Source: an uncultured Clostridia bacterium (GTDB lineage Bacteria > Bacillota > Clostridia > TANB77 > CAG-508). From it: a stretch of 36,838 nt of DNA. Shown here in pieces: positions 9,042-17,787 of this stretch. A program made the position numbers and the translations under genes. How positions within the stretch are numbered: the stretch's first letter is position 1; each line of letters opens with the position of its first letter. The notes beneath the pieces are model-generated. The model made no database searches. It was given only the letters and a program-made list of their open reading frames with translations, and had not been told where the DNA came from. Location: assembly GCA_947631145.1 (NCBI GenBank), contig CANRKF010000014.1, positions 1 through 36,838 on the forward strand. The letters are read 5' to 3'.

Positions 9042-9692
9042 CTATATAAAATGAGTTATAAAAGTTTTTCTATGAAGTGGACATGGTCCATATTCTTTAA
9101 TTGCTTGTATATGTTTTGCTGTTCCATAGCCTTTATGTGCTTCAAATCCATATTGTGGATATACCTTATCCCACTGCCTCATTATTCTATCTCTTGTAAC
9201 TTTTGCAATTATGGATGCACATGCTATAGAATAGCTAATAGCATCTCCATGTATAATAGATTTATATGGAATTCCATCTGTATCTATTTTAGTAAGTGCA
9301 TCTACTAATATAACTTCTGGTTTTCCTAAATTTTTTTGCATTAATTTTTCTTCTGCTTCTTTTATGGCTATTGTTAATCCTTTTTTAGTGGCTTGCAGAA
9401 TATTTATTTCATCAATTTCTGTTTGATTAATAATTCCTACTCCATAACTAAGTGCTTCGTTTATAATTTCTTCATATATTTTTTCTCTTTTTTTCTCTGA
9501 AATTTTTTTTGAGTCGTTTACTCCTTCTATCATAGAATTTTCTGGCATTATTGCACATGCTACAACTACTGGTCCTGCTAATGGTCCTCTGCCTGCTTCA
9601 TCAATTCCTGCAATTAATTTTATTCCTTTTTTATAAAATTCTATTTCTTCTTTTTTTAAAGCGTTTAATCTTTCTATTTCTTTTTCTTTCAT
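9042..9692 (-). CDS. rnhB: Ribonuclease HII
   Basis: Removes RNA from RNA-DNA hybrids, including single ribonucleotides in DNA. 216 residues, a typical length. The acidic catalytic motif GIDEAGRGPLAGPVV (about 29-43) supplies the Asp-Glu pair. A further Asp lies in ILVDALTKID and another in VTRDRIM. The C-terminal HKGYGTAKHIQAI is the RNase HII substrate-binding loop. ATG is preceded by GAAGGA. A short N-terminal helix of about 25 residues precedes the catalytic core. Confidence 0.96.
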   Translation of the reverse strand: MKEKEIERLNALKKEEIEFYKKGIKLIAGIDEAGRGPLAGPVVVACAIMPENSMIEGVNDSKKISEKKREKIYEEIINEALSYGVGIINQTEIDEINILQATKKGLTIAIKEAEEKLMQKNLGKPEVILVDALTKIDTDGIPYKSIIHGDAISYSIACASIIAKVTRDRIMRQWDKVYPQYGFEAHKGYGTAKHIQAIKEYGPCPLHRKTFITHFI

Positions 9693-9856
9693 TGTTTTTC
9701 CTTCTATAATATATTTTAGGGTTAAAGTTACCTCAATCTTTATATTATGTCACTTTCCTGATATATTTTTTATTAATTAGCTTTATTGTAACTTACAAGT
9801 CAATTGTATTTATTTCTTATTTTTAGTTAACTTGCCTTAACAATTTGCTATATAAT

Positions 9857-10363
9857 TTATTCATTGTTATCTGATTCTAAATTTTCTATTTCTTTTAATT
9901 CATAATAAGTTTTTCCATCTGAATATGTAAAACCTTTCGTATAATAAACATCATTTGTATTATATTCTACTATATAATATGTATTTTCTTCTAACTCGAC
10001 TTTTCCTAAGTCTAATTTTTCTAGGTTTTCTTTATTTAATACGTAATATTTTTTATCTTTTGCTTCAAGGTCTAGATTTTCTTGTTCTAAAAATTTTTTT
10101 ATTACTTCATCTTCTTTCATATCTGCAAGTTTTGTTCCTTCTAGAACTGCTTCTTTATTTTTTTCTAAGGTGTATTCTCCCTGTATATTTTTTACTTTGG
10201 CTTGAACTAAAAGTAAATCTGTTTTTATATCTTCTAAGCGTTCTTTTGCATATTGCATTCTAGCATAATAAACTATTGCAAACACTAGCGCAGCAATAAC
10301 TACTACTAAAATGACAGTTGTTACTAATGTCATTCCTTTTTCGTTTTTCATTTTAAATTCCAT
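9857..10363 (-). CDS. Type IV pilin-like protein (atypical prepilin)
   Basis: 168 residues. The charged N-terminus MEFKMKNEKG is followed by MTLVTTVILVVVIAALVFAI, a prepilin-peptidase-like site (G before M) joined to a hydrophobic helix. A long amphipathic helix (YAKERLEDIKTDLLLVQAKV) and a small charged beta-rich domain follow, as in pseudopilins. The usual Glu at position 5 of the mature protein is Thr here, so membrane assembly may differ. I start at ATG 10363 because GAGGG lies 6 bases before it. An earlier in-frame start at 10387 lies inside the leader repeat. No other pilus gene is near. It could instead be a simple single-pass membrane protein. Confidence 0.55.
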   Translation of the reverse strand: MEFKMKNEKGMTLVTTVILVVVIAALVFAIVYYARMQYAKERLEDIKTDLLLVQAKVKNIQGEYTLEKNKEAVLEGTKLADMKEDEVIKKFLEQENLDLEAKDKKYYVLNKENLEKLDLGKVELEENTYYIVEYNTNDVYYTKGFTYSDGKTYYELKEIENLESDNNE

Positions 10364-10488
10364 TCCTTTCCCTCTTTGCTCAAACACATAGGTATGAAAG
10401 CTTTTTGTTCTTTCAAATTAAAAATTATGCCTTTCTCGCTTCGCTTTCAATGCACACATAGAAATGAAAGATTGATTTCTTTCAAACT
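10361..10488 (-). repeat. Two tandem copies of a dispersed leader repeat (about 65 bp each)
   Basis: Minus-strand copies at about 10488-10425 and 10421-10361 share TTTGAAAGAA...CTTTCAT...CTATGTGT and a purine-rich end. The second copy ends in GAGGGAAAGGAATGG and so supplies the SD and start codon of the pilin-like gene. A third, closer relative lies before the rluB-like gene (22074-22135). Each has an internal GAAAG...CTTTC hairpin. Confidence 0.7.
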
Positions 10489-10580
10489 ATTCTCCTTTTC
10501 TTGGTTCGTTTATGCTTATTTATTTTTATACTTTATTACTATATCATAAAATTTCAAAATGGGCAACAATAGATTTTACT

Positions 10581-10641
10581 GAAAATGGAGCTTAGATATA
10601 TACTCTTTAATAATAAGAATACATATTTAAGCTCCATTTTC
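10581..10641. repeat. Perfect 14-bp inverted repeat with extended stem
   Basis: GAAAATGGAGCTTA (10581-10594) and TAAGCTCCATTTTC (10628-10641). The 33-base loop pairs further (TACTCTT/AAGAATA with one mismatch), giving one long hairpin. No U-tract follows on either strand, so it is not a typical terminator although it lies about 50 bases beyond the coiled-coil gene stop. It could be a small palindromic element or an mRNA 3'-end stabiliser. The rest of 10364-10687 is the leader repeat and AT-rich filler. Confidence 0.7.
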
Positions 10642-10687
10642 TTAGAAATAAGTGAATTAATACACTAATTTTTTGAATAAATAAATT

Positions 10688-11260
10688 CTAAGATGAGATT
10701 TTTGATAGCCTATTTGCGTCATTGCTAGAAATTGTTTCTAAGGCTGCTATTCTAATAGAATGTGTTTCAACTGTTTGATTTAGCCTATCTACTTTGTTTT
10801 CTAATTCTTCTTGTTTTTGCTGATGCATAGAATATCCATCAAAAAGCGCTGGTATTTTATTTGTAACTGCATCTTCAACAATAAGCATTGTTCTTTGAAA
10901 GCTTTTCATCATGTCTTTTAATTCCTTTACGTCTTTTTGTAACTCTGCTATTGCTTCACCATGTTCTTTTAGTATTACTTTAATTTCAGCTATTTCTTCG
11001 TCATGTTTTTTTAATGTTGCTTTTACTTCTTCTATTGCTTCGCTATGCTCTTTTAAAGTTGCTTTAACTTCTGCCATATCTTTTTCATAAACATCTTTTG
11101 TTACACATTGTTTTAATGCTTCTTTTACTTCTTCTATTGCTTCTCCATGCTCTTTTAATGTTGTTTTTACTTCTTCTATTGCTTCGCTATGCTCTTTTAA
11201 TGTTGTTTTAACTTCTAGCATATCTTTTGTATAAACTTCTTTCGTTATTTGACTTTCCAT
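10688..11260 (-). CDS. Coiled-coil protein with internal repeats, function unknown
   Basis: 190 residues starting MESQITKEVY. The first 115 residues are an almost unbroken heptad pattern built from repeats of the type EVKxTLKEHxEAIE (about 14 residues, six to seven copies). A larger duplication is visible: KEVYTKDMLEVK and KDVYEKDMAEVK each begin a block. The C-terminal part, with MKSFQRTMLIVEDAV, then KIPALFDGYSMHQ, then a second coiled coil, resembles a coiled-coil family common in Clostridia whose job is unknown to me. There is no signal peptide, so it is probably cytoplasmic. I chose ATG at 11260 (SD GGAAGGTGGTG) over a GTG four codons upstream. It has its own promoter. Confidence 0.75.
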   Translation of the reverse strand: MESQITKEVYTKDMLEVKTTLKEHSEAIEEVKTTLKEHGEAIEEVKEALKQCVTKDVYEKDMAEVKATLKEHSEAIEEVKATLKKHDEEIAEIKVILKEHGEAIAELQKDVKELKDMMKSFQRTMLIVEDAVTNKIPALFDGYSMHQQKQEELENKVDRLNQTVETHSIRIAALETISSNDANRLSKISS

Positions 11261-11313
11261 AATTTTCACCACCTTCCATTTTTAATTTCAAGTTTCTTGA
11301 CTTGATAAAATAT

Positions 11314-11341
11314 ATTATAACACTTTATTTTTTGCAGTCAA
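11314..11341 (-). promoter_or_regulatory. Promoter of the coiled-coil gene
   Basis: On the minus strand, TTGACT (11336-11341), 16 bases, TATAAT (11314-11319), about 55 bases before the start codon. The rest of 11261-11562 is AT-rich and shared with the htrA leader. Confidence 0.7.
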
Positions 11342-11520
11342 CCTTTTTATAAAAATTTACCAATAAATTTTACGACATTTTTTTACATTTTTCTACAATT
11401 AAAATTTTCTCCAAATAAAATGAACTAGAAAAAATACAAAATCTTCACATTTTTTTCACAAATATATTGTATTATAATAATGAATTAAGTTATTATAATA
11501 TAAATTAAAAATTTAAAAGA

Positions 11521-11562
11521 AAGGAGATCGTATAATGTTATATCATTATACGTAATAAAACA
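11521..11562 (+). promoter_or_regulatory. htrA leader: SD, tiny upstream ORF and 9-bp hairpin
   Basis: A strong SD (AAGGAG, 11521-11526) is followed by ATG (11535) of a six-codon ORF (MLYHYT, stop TAA at 11553). The same bases form a perfect hairpin, CGTATAATG (11529-11537) with CATTATACG (11544-11552). The htrA ATG (11563) has no SD of its own. Folding the hairpin would bring the SD to about 12 bases from that ATG. A TATAAT at 11473-11478 may be the -10 box. Confidence 0.55.
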
Positions 11563-12856
11563 ATGGAAGATAATCAAAATAATAATGATAATGTTAATAA
11601 TCAAATTTTTAGAAACGTAGCTAGCACTACTACGCGGATCAAGCTATAAGGCTTTTAATGATGATAATAAAAAACAAAAGTCTAATGGTGCTGGTTTTGG
11701 TAAAACAGTGGTACTACCATTTTTTTGTGGTGCTTTAGGAGCCACTATAATTATAGGAACTTGTATTACAGTTCCTAGTTTGAAACAAACTATTATAGAA
11801 AAGTTGGTTACTGTTCCTTCTGATTCTACTTTTAGTGAAAAAAATGAAAACAATACTACTGCTAATTTAAATACTCAATTAATTTCTTTGCAAGGTTATT
11901 CTGATACTGCAGTAGGGGTCGCAAGAAAAGTACAGCCTTCTATTGTTTCCATTACTGTAGAATATGCTGTTAATTCTATTTTTAGTAGAAATCCTCAAAC
12001 TGCAACTGCTAAAGGTTCTGGAATTATAATTAGTGAAGATGGATATATTTTAACTAATAATCACGTTGTTACTTCTACTAGTTCAAATTCTTTTTATGAA
12101 ATTGAAGAAGCTAGTAAAATGACAGTTAAATTATTTAATGATGATACTGAATATGAAGCTAAAATTATAGGTACTGATAGTCAAACTGACTTAGCTGTTA
12201 TTAAAATTGAAAAAGATGGTTTAACTGCTGCAGAACTTGGTAATTCTGATTCAGTGCAAGTTGGCGAATTTGTGATGGCAATTGGTAGCCCTTTAGGATT
12301 AGAAAATAGTGTAACAGCTGGTATTGTAAGTGCTGTAAACAGAGAAGTTTCTGATGAAGATGGAAATAAATATGTTGCTATTCAAACTGATGCTGCAATT
12401 AATGCTGGAAATAGTGGTGGTGCATTAGTAAATAGTAAAGGTCAAGTAGTAGGAGTTAATACTTTAAAACTTTCTGGTACAGGTGTAGAAGGTGTTGGTT
12501 TTTCAATTCCAATTAATGCTACTAAAGATGTTTATGAGCAATTAATTGAATATAGTAAAGTAAAAAGACCTTACATTGGCATTACTGGACTTGATTTAAC
12601 TGAAGCACAAGTAAGAGATTATAATTTGCCAACTCTTGGAATTTATATTCGTAGTATAGATGAATTCTCAGCAGCTGAAAAAGCTGGTTTAAAAGTTGGC
12701 GATATTATTATAAAAGCAGATGATACTAAAGTTACTAAAACAGAAGAATTAAATGAAATTAAAAATAAGAAAAAAATTGGTGATACTCTTAAACTAGTAA
12801 TTAATCGTAATGGAACTGAAAAAGAAATTTCTGTTACTTTACAGGAACAACCTTAG
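11563..12856 (+). CDS. htrA: HtrA/DegP-type membrane-anchored serine protease, read through a CGGA +1 site
   Basis: Envelope quality-control protease, about 430 residues if the C at 11635 is skipped. Order: Asn/Asp-rich cytoplasmic tail (1-45), one membrane helix (about 50-70), trypsin-like domain with His167 (TNNHVV), Asp209 (TDLAVIKI) and Ser284 (GNSGGAL), then one PDZ domain (about 335-425). In the zero frame the ATG at 11563 gives only 28 codons to TAA at 11647. An in-frame CGG (codon 25) followed by A lies before that stop, and skipping one base gives ACG-C-GGA and the long frame. Without recoding, translation would have to begin near GTG 11708, at the membrane helix and with no good SD. 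This joint is less secure than the others because the tail is not conserved. Confidence 0.85.
11635..11638 (+). other. CGGA +1 recoding site in htrA
   Basis: Zero frame ...ACT ACT ACG CGG ATC AAG; shifted frame ACG (C) GGA TCA AGC TAT. The zero frame stops four codons after the CGG, and the +1 frame is closed upstream by TAG at 11618. The switch must therefore occur between 11621 and 11647, and this is the only CGG there. Confidence 0.75.
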
Positions 12857-12984
12857 TTTTTGTTTTTCTTAATTAGTTAACTTTGATTGTAAAAAGGTAT
12901 CTAAAATGAACTATATGTTACTTTTTATGGTATTGGCAATTCCAACTTGTATGTGATAAACTTTTTACATCATTCATTTGAATG

Positions 12985-13054
12985 TCCCCTTTCAATATAT
13001 ATTTTTTTGCAATTGCCAGTCGCAAAAACATTATATATTGAAAGGGGATTTTTT
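12985..13054 (+). terminator. Very long hairpin with U-tract downstream of htrA
   Basis: A perfect 17-bp inverted repeat: 12985-13001 (begins TCCCCTTTC) and 13032-13048 (ends GAAAGGGGA). An inner TTTTTGC/GCAAAAA stem adds to it, and TTTTTT follows. It lies about 130 bases beyond the htrA stop. The 12857-12984 stretch has small palindromes (CATTCATTTGAATG) and no gene. The stem is much longer than most terminators, so a small RNA ending here is possible. Confidence 0.7.
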
Positions 13055-13111
13055 GTTTTCCTCAACGCTATAGCTCATTTACCACATACCTAACACATGA
13101 ATTAGGACCAT

Positions 13112-13144
13112 AAAAAAGTAGCCTTTCTCTTTGGCTACTTTTTT
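13112..13144. terminator. Bidirectional terminator
   Basis: AAAAAAGTAGCC (13112-13123) and GGCTACTTTTTT (13133-13144) form a 12-bp stem with a U-tract in both directions. It lies between convergent htrA and the M23 gene. Confidence 0.88.
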
Positions 13145-13174
13145 GAAAATAAAAGGGGATGTTTTACTAATTTA

Positions 13175-13207
13175 TAGTCAATAACGGAGTAACATTATTA
13201 TTGACTA
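13175..13207. repeat. 10-bp inverted repeat after the M23 gene
   Basis: TAGTCAATAA (13175-13184) and TTATTGACTA (13198-13207), 13-base loop. No clean U-tract. It lies in the 479-base gap 12857-13335 that also holds the two terminators; I see no gene there. Confidence 0.5.
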
Positions 13208-13335
13208 CATATATAATATACTAAAGTTATTTGTCTATTCTGTGAACTGAAAGTGATAAGTTTGTTAATATATTATATTTTTAAATTTTTCTTTATATTA
13301 CTGTAAAAAAACATCTTATAGTTTTCATTTATAAG

Positions 13336-14313
13336 TTATTTGTAAATATATTTTTGAGGATTTACACTAGTTCCATCTATTCTAATTTCAAAGTGTAAAT
13401 GGTTTCCTGTTGAATTACCTGTTGAGCCAACTTCTGCAATTACATCTCCTGCTTTTACCTTTTCTCCACTTTTTACAAGTAATTTACTACAATGCCCATA
13501 GTAAATTTCTACATCATTTCCACAATTTACTATTACTAAATTACCATAACTGCCTTTATAACCAGACCATGTAACTGTTCCATCTGCTGCAGCTTTAATT
13601 TTAGTACCATAAGGTGCTGCAATATCTAAACCTGTGTGGGCATGTGTACGTATACTTTCCCTGCTTCCAAATCTTGAAGTTATTACTCCTGTAATTGGTT
13701 TTTGTGCTAAATAAATTCCATTTACAGAAGCAGATTTTTTTTCTTCTAGCTCATTAGATATTTCTTTTTTTGCTACTTGTGCATTTACAGTTTTATATTC
13801 ATTTTTATTTTGTGTATAAATTTCATTTATTCCAACTTCTGAAGTAACATCTGCATAAGCTTTTTTTATTTCTGTAACTAATTTTTCCGCTTCTGCAAGG
13901 TTACTTACTATTGATTTTTGTTTATTATCAACTGTAACTGCATAATATTTATAAGTTATTTTTGTGTTATCTTGTATTTTTGCAATTATTTCACTTTCAT
14001 TTATTTCTTCATCTTTATTTACAAAAGCAAATTCATAACTTACTGTAACCGTGTCTATTGCTACAACATTTTCAGTTTGATTATTATCTATTAATTCCTT
14101 TACTTTTGCTTCAAAGTCGTTTTTATTAGTTATATATCCTAACTTTTCGCCATTTGAACTAACTATACATACTGGCTTAAATTTTATGAAAATTATTGTC
14201 ATAACAATAAATAAAGCAATTGCTATTAGATTCATACATCTAATCATTTCTTTTGTGTAGTATTTTACTTTATTGTTTAAAATAAATTTCACTCTCCTTT
14301 TGCTACACGACAT
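13336..14313 (-). CDS. M23 (LytM-type) membrane-anchored peptidoglycan endopeptidase
   Basis: 325 residues from ATG. Order: short basic cytoplasmic segment, one membrane helix (about 28-46), an outside linker region with two small repeats (about 50-190), then a LytM peptidase domain. Zinc/catalytic residues are His226 and Asp230 in HTGLD, His274 in YYGHCS, and His305/His307 in HLHFE. It should cleave peptide cross-links in the wall, as SpoIIQ-like or MepM-like proteins do. The start is odd. A consensus promoter lies so close that transcription should begin on the ATG itself, while AAAAGGAG sits inside the first codons, directly before GTG 14292. Either a leaderless mRNA starts at 14313 or initiation is at or near 14292. 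Confidence 0.9.
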   Translation of the reverse strand: MSCSKRRVKFILNNKVKYYTKEMIRCMNLIAIALFIVMTIIFIKFKPVCIVSSNGEKLGYITNKNDFEAKVKELIDNNQTENVVAIDTVTVSYEFAFVNKDEEINESEIIAKIQDNTKITYKYYAVTVDNKQKSIVSNLAEAEKLVTEIKKAYADVTSEVGINEIYTQNKNEYKTVNAQVAKKEISNELEEKKSASVNGIYLAQKPITGVITSRFGSRESIRTHAHTGLDIAAPYGTKIKAAADGTVTWSGYKGSYGNLVIVNCGNDVEIYYGHCSKLLVKSGEKVKAGDVIAEVGSTGNSTGNHLHFEIRIDGTSVNPQKYIYK

Positions 14314-14318
14314 TTAAT

Positions 14319-14347
14319 ATTATACTATATATTTTGCATTGTTTCAA
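14319..14347 (-). promoter_or_regulatory. Promoter abutting the M23 start codon
   Basis: On the minus strand, TTGAAA (14342-14347), exactly 17 bases, TATAAT (14319-14324), then ATTAA and ATG. The expected transcription start (6-7 bases after the -10 box) falls at 14312-14313, on the ATG. Confidence 0.8.
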
Positions 14348-14531
14348 ACAAATTATTCTTATGATTTCCATTTTTATTTATTAACAAACGAATTTATTAG
14401 TTTTTTATTTTAAACATATATAAGTTTTACTCTTTTTTACTTTCTTTTTCTTCCGTTTTCTCCATTTCTTATGTTTTTAAGTTTTGCTGTTTCTTTTAAT
14501 TTTTGTATTTTATGCACATTTATATTCTAGT

Positions 14532-14711
14532 TTTATTAGTCAGGCTTCTATATATGAATTTACTTTATATTTCATCTTTATTAGCCAAATTTTTATGCAT
14601 GAATTTATTTTATATTTCATCTTTATTAGCCAAATTTTTATGCATGAACTTATTTTATATTTAATCTATATTAGTTAATTTTTTATATATGAACTTACTT
14701 TATATTTAATC
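14532..14711. repeat. Four tandem 45-bp repeats
   Basis: Units at 14532-14576, 14577-14621, 14622-14666 and 14667-14711; the middle two are nearly identical. They begin 38 bases after the Ca2+-ATPase stop and fill the 435-base gap 14314-14748, which has no supported gene. An open plus-strand frame through the array exists only because 45 is a multiple of three. Confidence 0.9.
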
Positions 14712-14748
14712 TATCATTAATATTTTTCTAATTTATTTTGATATAATT

Positions 14749-17409
14749 TTAATATGTTTGTTTTACTTCTTTTGCATAAACTATTTTTCCAAATCTAATT
14801 TCATTTATTTTTTTCTGTGCTTCTATTATTATAATTGGCATTAATGAAATTACTACGGTATATAACCATTGCGTTCCTGTTAATGGAACTAACTTAAATA
14901 AATTAGCAACTGGTGGAATTATTACAACTAAAACTTGTAATAAGGTTCCTAAAACAAATGCACCTAATAAATATTTATTTTCTAAAAATCCTACTTTAAA
15001 TAATGATTCTTCTGTTTTAATATTAAAACTATGTACTAATTCTAAAAGACCTAAAGATACAAAGGCCATTGTTCTTCCAACTTCTATATTATATAAATAA
15101 TTGCCTATACTAAAACTTAATAAGGTTAATATTCCAAGCATTGCTCCTTCTGCAAATATTTTCGCCCACAAACCATCTGCAAAAAGTCCTTTTTTACTAT
15201 TTCTTGGTTTTCTATTCATAATATCTTTATCTGGCTTTTCTAACCCAATTGCAATTGCTGGTAGTGAATCTGTAACTAAATTAATCCACAATAATTGTAT
15301 TGCAAGTAAGGGCGATTTTAATCCTAATAATAATCCTAAAAAGATTGTAACAATTTCTCCAATGTTAGTGGCAATTAAGAAATGAACTGCTTTTTTTATA
15401 TTATCGAAAATATTTCTTCCTTGTTTAACCGCTTCTACTATTGTTACAAAATTATCATCTGTAAGTACCATATCTGCTGCATTTTTAGCAACATCTGTAC
15501 CATTTTGCCCCATAGCAATGCCAATATCTGCTTGTTTTAAAGCTGGAGCATCATTTACGCCATCTCCAGTCATTGCAACTACTGCTCCTGTAGCTCTAAA
15601 GCTATTTACAATTTTAACTTTATGTTCTGGTGTAACTCTTGCAAATACAGAATACTGCATAATATTCTTTTTTAAAACCTCATCTGGAATTTTATCTAAT
15701 TCTTCACCTGTTATTGCTAAGTCGTTAGTTTTCAATATTCCAAGCTCTTTTGCAATTGCTGTTGCTGTTGCAATATGATCTCCTGTAATCATTACTGTTT
15801 TTATTCCAGCTTTATTACAAGTTGCTACAGCTTCTTTTACACCCTCTCTTGGTGGATCTATCATTCCTATTAACCCAACAAAAATTAAATTTTGCTCTAT
15901 ATTTTTACTATCTATTACATTTGGCAAATTTTCTACATCTAAATAACTAATTGCAATTACTCTTAAAGCTTTTTCAGCCATTTTTAAGTTTTGTTTTTCA
16001 AGTTCTTTTAAAGTGCTTGAATCTAAAGCACTTAACTTTCCATTTTGATAAATATACTTACATTTTTTTAGTAATACATCTGGCGCTCCTTTAGTAATTA
16101 TACGATATCCATTAGATTTTTTATGAATAGTTGTCATCATTTTCCTATTAGAATCAAATGGTAGGTCTGCTATTCTAGTCATTACATTATACAGTTCTTC
16201 TTTGTTTTCCCCTAATTCTAATGCTTTATTAACAAGGGCTACTTCTGTTGGTTCTCCATTTACTTCTATTTTTCCATTATTTTTAAAAACTTCTACATCT
16301 GTACACATTGTGGCAAGTTGCATAATCCATTTTGAAAAATTAAGGTCTGTAATTTCTCCATTATTTCCTACTATGTTTGTTACTTGCATTTTGTTTTGGG
16401 TTAAAGTTCCTGTTTTATCTGAACAAATAACACTACTACTTCCTAAGGTTTCTACTGCTGGTAATTTACGTATAATAGTATTTTTCTTAGCCATTTTTGT
16501 AACACCAATAGAAAGCATAATAGTTACTATTGCAGGAAGACCTTCTGGAATTGCTGCTACTGCTAATCCTACAGATGTCATAAACATTTCTATTGGTTCA
16601 ATTTTTTTCATAATTCCTATTAAAAATATAAAAGCACAAATAACTAAACATGCAATTCCTAAGGTTTTTCCTACTTGTCCTAATTTTTTTTGAATTGGTG
16701 TTTCTGGTGATTCATTTACTAAAATCATTTTAGCAATTTTTCCTACTTTAGTGTTCATTCCTGTTTCTGTTGCTATCATTTCTCCATGCCCATTTACTAC
16801 TATTGTTGTACTAAACACCATATTTACCATATCTCCTAAGGCAGAATTTTCTGGTAAAATGGTATTAGCTTCTTTTAAAATGGGAATATTTTCACCTGTT
16901 AAGCTTGCTTCTTCTATTTTTAAATTTGAAGAATTTATTAACCTTCCATCTGCTGGAACATAGTTTCCTGCTTCTAAAATTACGATATCACCAGGTACTA
17001 CTTCTTCGCCTTTTATTGTAAAAATTTTTCCTTCTCTTTTTACTTTACAAGTAGGCGCAGACATTTTCTTTAAAGCTTCTAATGATTTTTCTGCTTTTGT
17101 TTCTTGTACTAAGCCCATAATAGCATTAAAAACAACTATTGCAATAATTATTATTGAATCAAAATAATCGTTACTTCCTTCTATTTTAGCTACTATAGCT
17201 GATATAACAGAGGCAATTATTAAAATAATAATCATGAAGTCTTTAAATTGTTCTAAAAATCTAATTATTATAGATTTCTTTTTTTGTTCTTCTAGCTGAT
17301 TTATGCCATATTTTTGCCTTCTTTCTTCTACTTGTTTAGTAGTTAAACCATAATTTAATTTTGTTTTTAATTTTTGTTCTGTTTCATATGCTGATAAGGT
17401 ATGCCACAT
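14749..17409 (-). CDS. Ca2+-transporting P-type ATPase (SERCA/PMR1 type)
   Basis: Plasma-membrane P2A ATPase that pumps Ca2+ out of the cell, 886 residues. The phosphorylated Asp331 lies in CSDKTGTLTQNKM. The actuator loop reads TGEN (171-174) instead of the usual TGES, but the key Glu is kept. M4 has PEGLP (Glu289). M5 NIGEI and M6 NLVTDSLPA match the Ca2+ site II ligands of SERCA. In M8 the SERCA site I Glu appears to be replaced (LGLLELVHSF), as in single-Ca2+ bacterial pumps. The hinge TGDGVNDAPALK is intact. I chose ATG 17409 because AAGGAGGAG precedes it; an in-frame ATG 11 codons upstream overlaps that SD. Confidence 0.95.
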   Translation of the reverse strand: MWHTLSAYETEQKLKTKLNYGLTTKQVEERRQKYGINQLEEQKKKSIIIRFLEQFKDFMIIILIIASVISAIVAKIEGSNDYFDSIIIIAIVVFNAIMGLVQETKAEKSLEALKKMSAPTCKVKREGKIFTIKGEEVVPGDIVILEAGNYVPADGRLINSSNLKIEEASLTGENIPILKEANTILPENSALGDMVNMVFSTTIVVNGHGEMIATETGMNTKVGKIAKMILVNESPETPIQKKLGQVGKTLGIACLVICAFIFLIGIMKKIEPIEMFMTSVGLAVAAIPEGLPAIVTIMLSIGVTKMAKKNTIIRKLPAVETLGSSSVICSDKTGTLTQNKMQVTNIVGNNGEITDLNFSKWIMQLATMCTDVEVFKNNGKIEVNGEPTEVALVNKALELGENKEELYNVMTRIADLPFDSNRKMMTTIHKKSNGYRIITKGAPDVLLKKCKYIYQNGKLSALDSSTLKELEKQNLKMAEKALRVIAISYLDVENLPNVIDSKNIEQNLIFVGLIGMIDPPREGVKEAVATCNKAGIKTVMITGDHIATATAIAKELGILKTNDLAITGEELDKIPDEVLKKNIMQYSVFARVTPEHKVKIVNSFRATGAVVAMTGDGVNDAPALKQADIGIAMGQNGTDVAKNAADMVLTDDNFVTIVEAVKQGRNIFDNIKKAVHFLIATNIGEIVTIFLGLLLGLKSPLLAIQLLWINLVTDSLPAIAIGLEKPDKDIMNRKPRNSKKGLFADGLWAKIFAEGAMLGILTLLSFSIGNYLYNIEVGRTMAFVSLGLLELVHSFNIKTEESLFKVGFLENKYLLGAFVLGTLLQVLVVIIPPVANLFKLVPLTGTQWLYTVVISLMPIIIIEAQKKINEIRFGKIVYAKEVKQTY

Positions 17410-17652
17410 TTTGTACTCCTCCTTACTAAATTTTTTTAGCATTATTTTTTTAGTTGTGAGAATAGGTTTGTATTCTCTTTTTTAGTATTATATGAGACTT
17501 GTCTTAAAATTATGACAAACTATATTTTAATGCTTTGCCATTTAAAATAATGAATTGAATTTTGGTTTAGTATTTATCTTATAAATTTTTTGGAATTTAA
17601 AATAATGAATTAGCTTTTGTTTTAACAAATTCTTTTGAAACAACTTTTAAAT

Positions 17653-17680
17653 CTTGATTTTTGGGTATATTTAGTATAAT
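17653..17680 (+). promoter_or_regulatory. Promoter of the murE-like gene
   Basis: CTTGAT (17653-17658), 16 bases, TATAAT (17675-17680), about 100 bases before the start codon. The 378-base gap 17410-17787 otherwise holds two imperfect copies of TTTAAAATAATGAATT (about 17540 and 17600) and no gene. Confidence 0.65.
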
Positions 17681-17787
17681 ATATAGTTGTTATAAAAATG
17701 AGAGTTTTATTTAAAATTTTTCAGCTTTTTATAAATTCTGTTTTTATGAACTCTGTCAGTAAAATAAGATATGTTTAGGGGGATAAT

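Noticed and set aside
11708..12856. htrA starting at GTG 11708 without any frameshift
   Set aside because: No suitable SD precedes it and it would begin inside the membrane helix. The Asn/Asp-rich codons upstream in both frames look like the cytoplasmic tail of the same gene.
14484..14678. A 64-codon plus-strand open frame with 15-residue repeats
   Set aside because: It is open only because it covers the 45-bp tandem repeats. It has no SD and a composition typical of AT-rich non-coding DNA.
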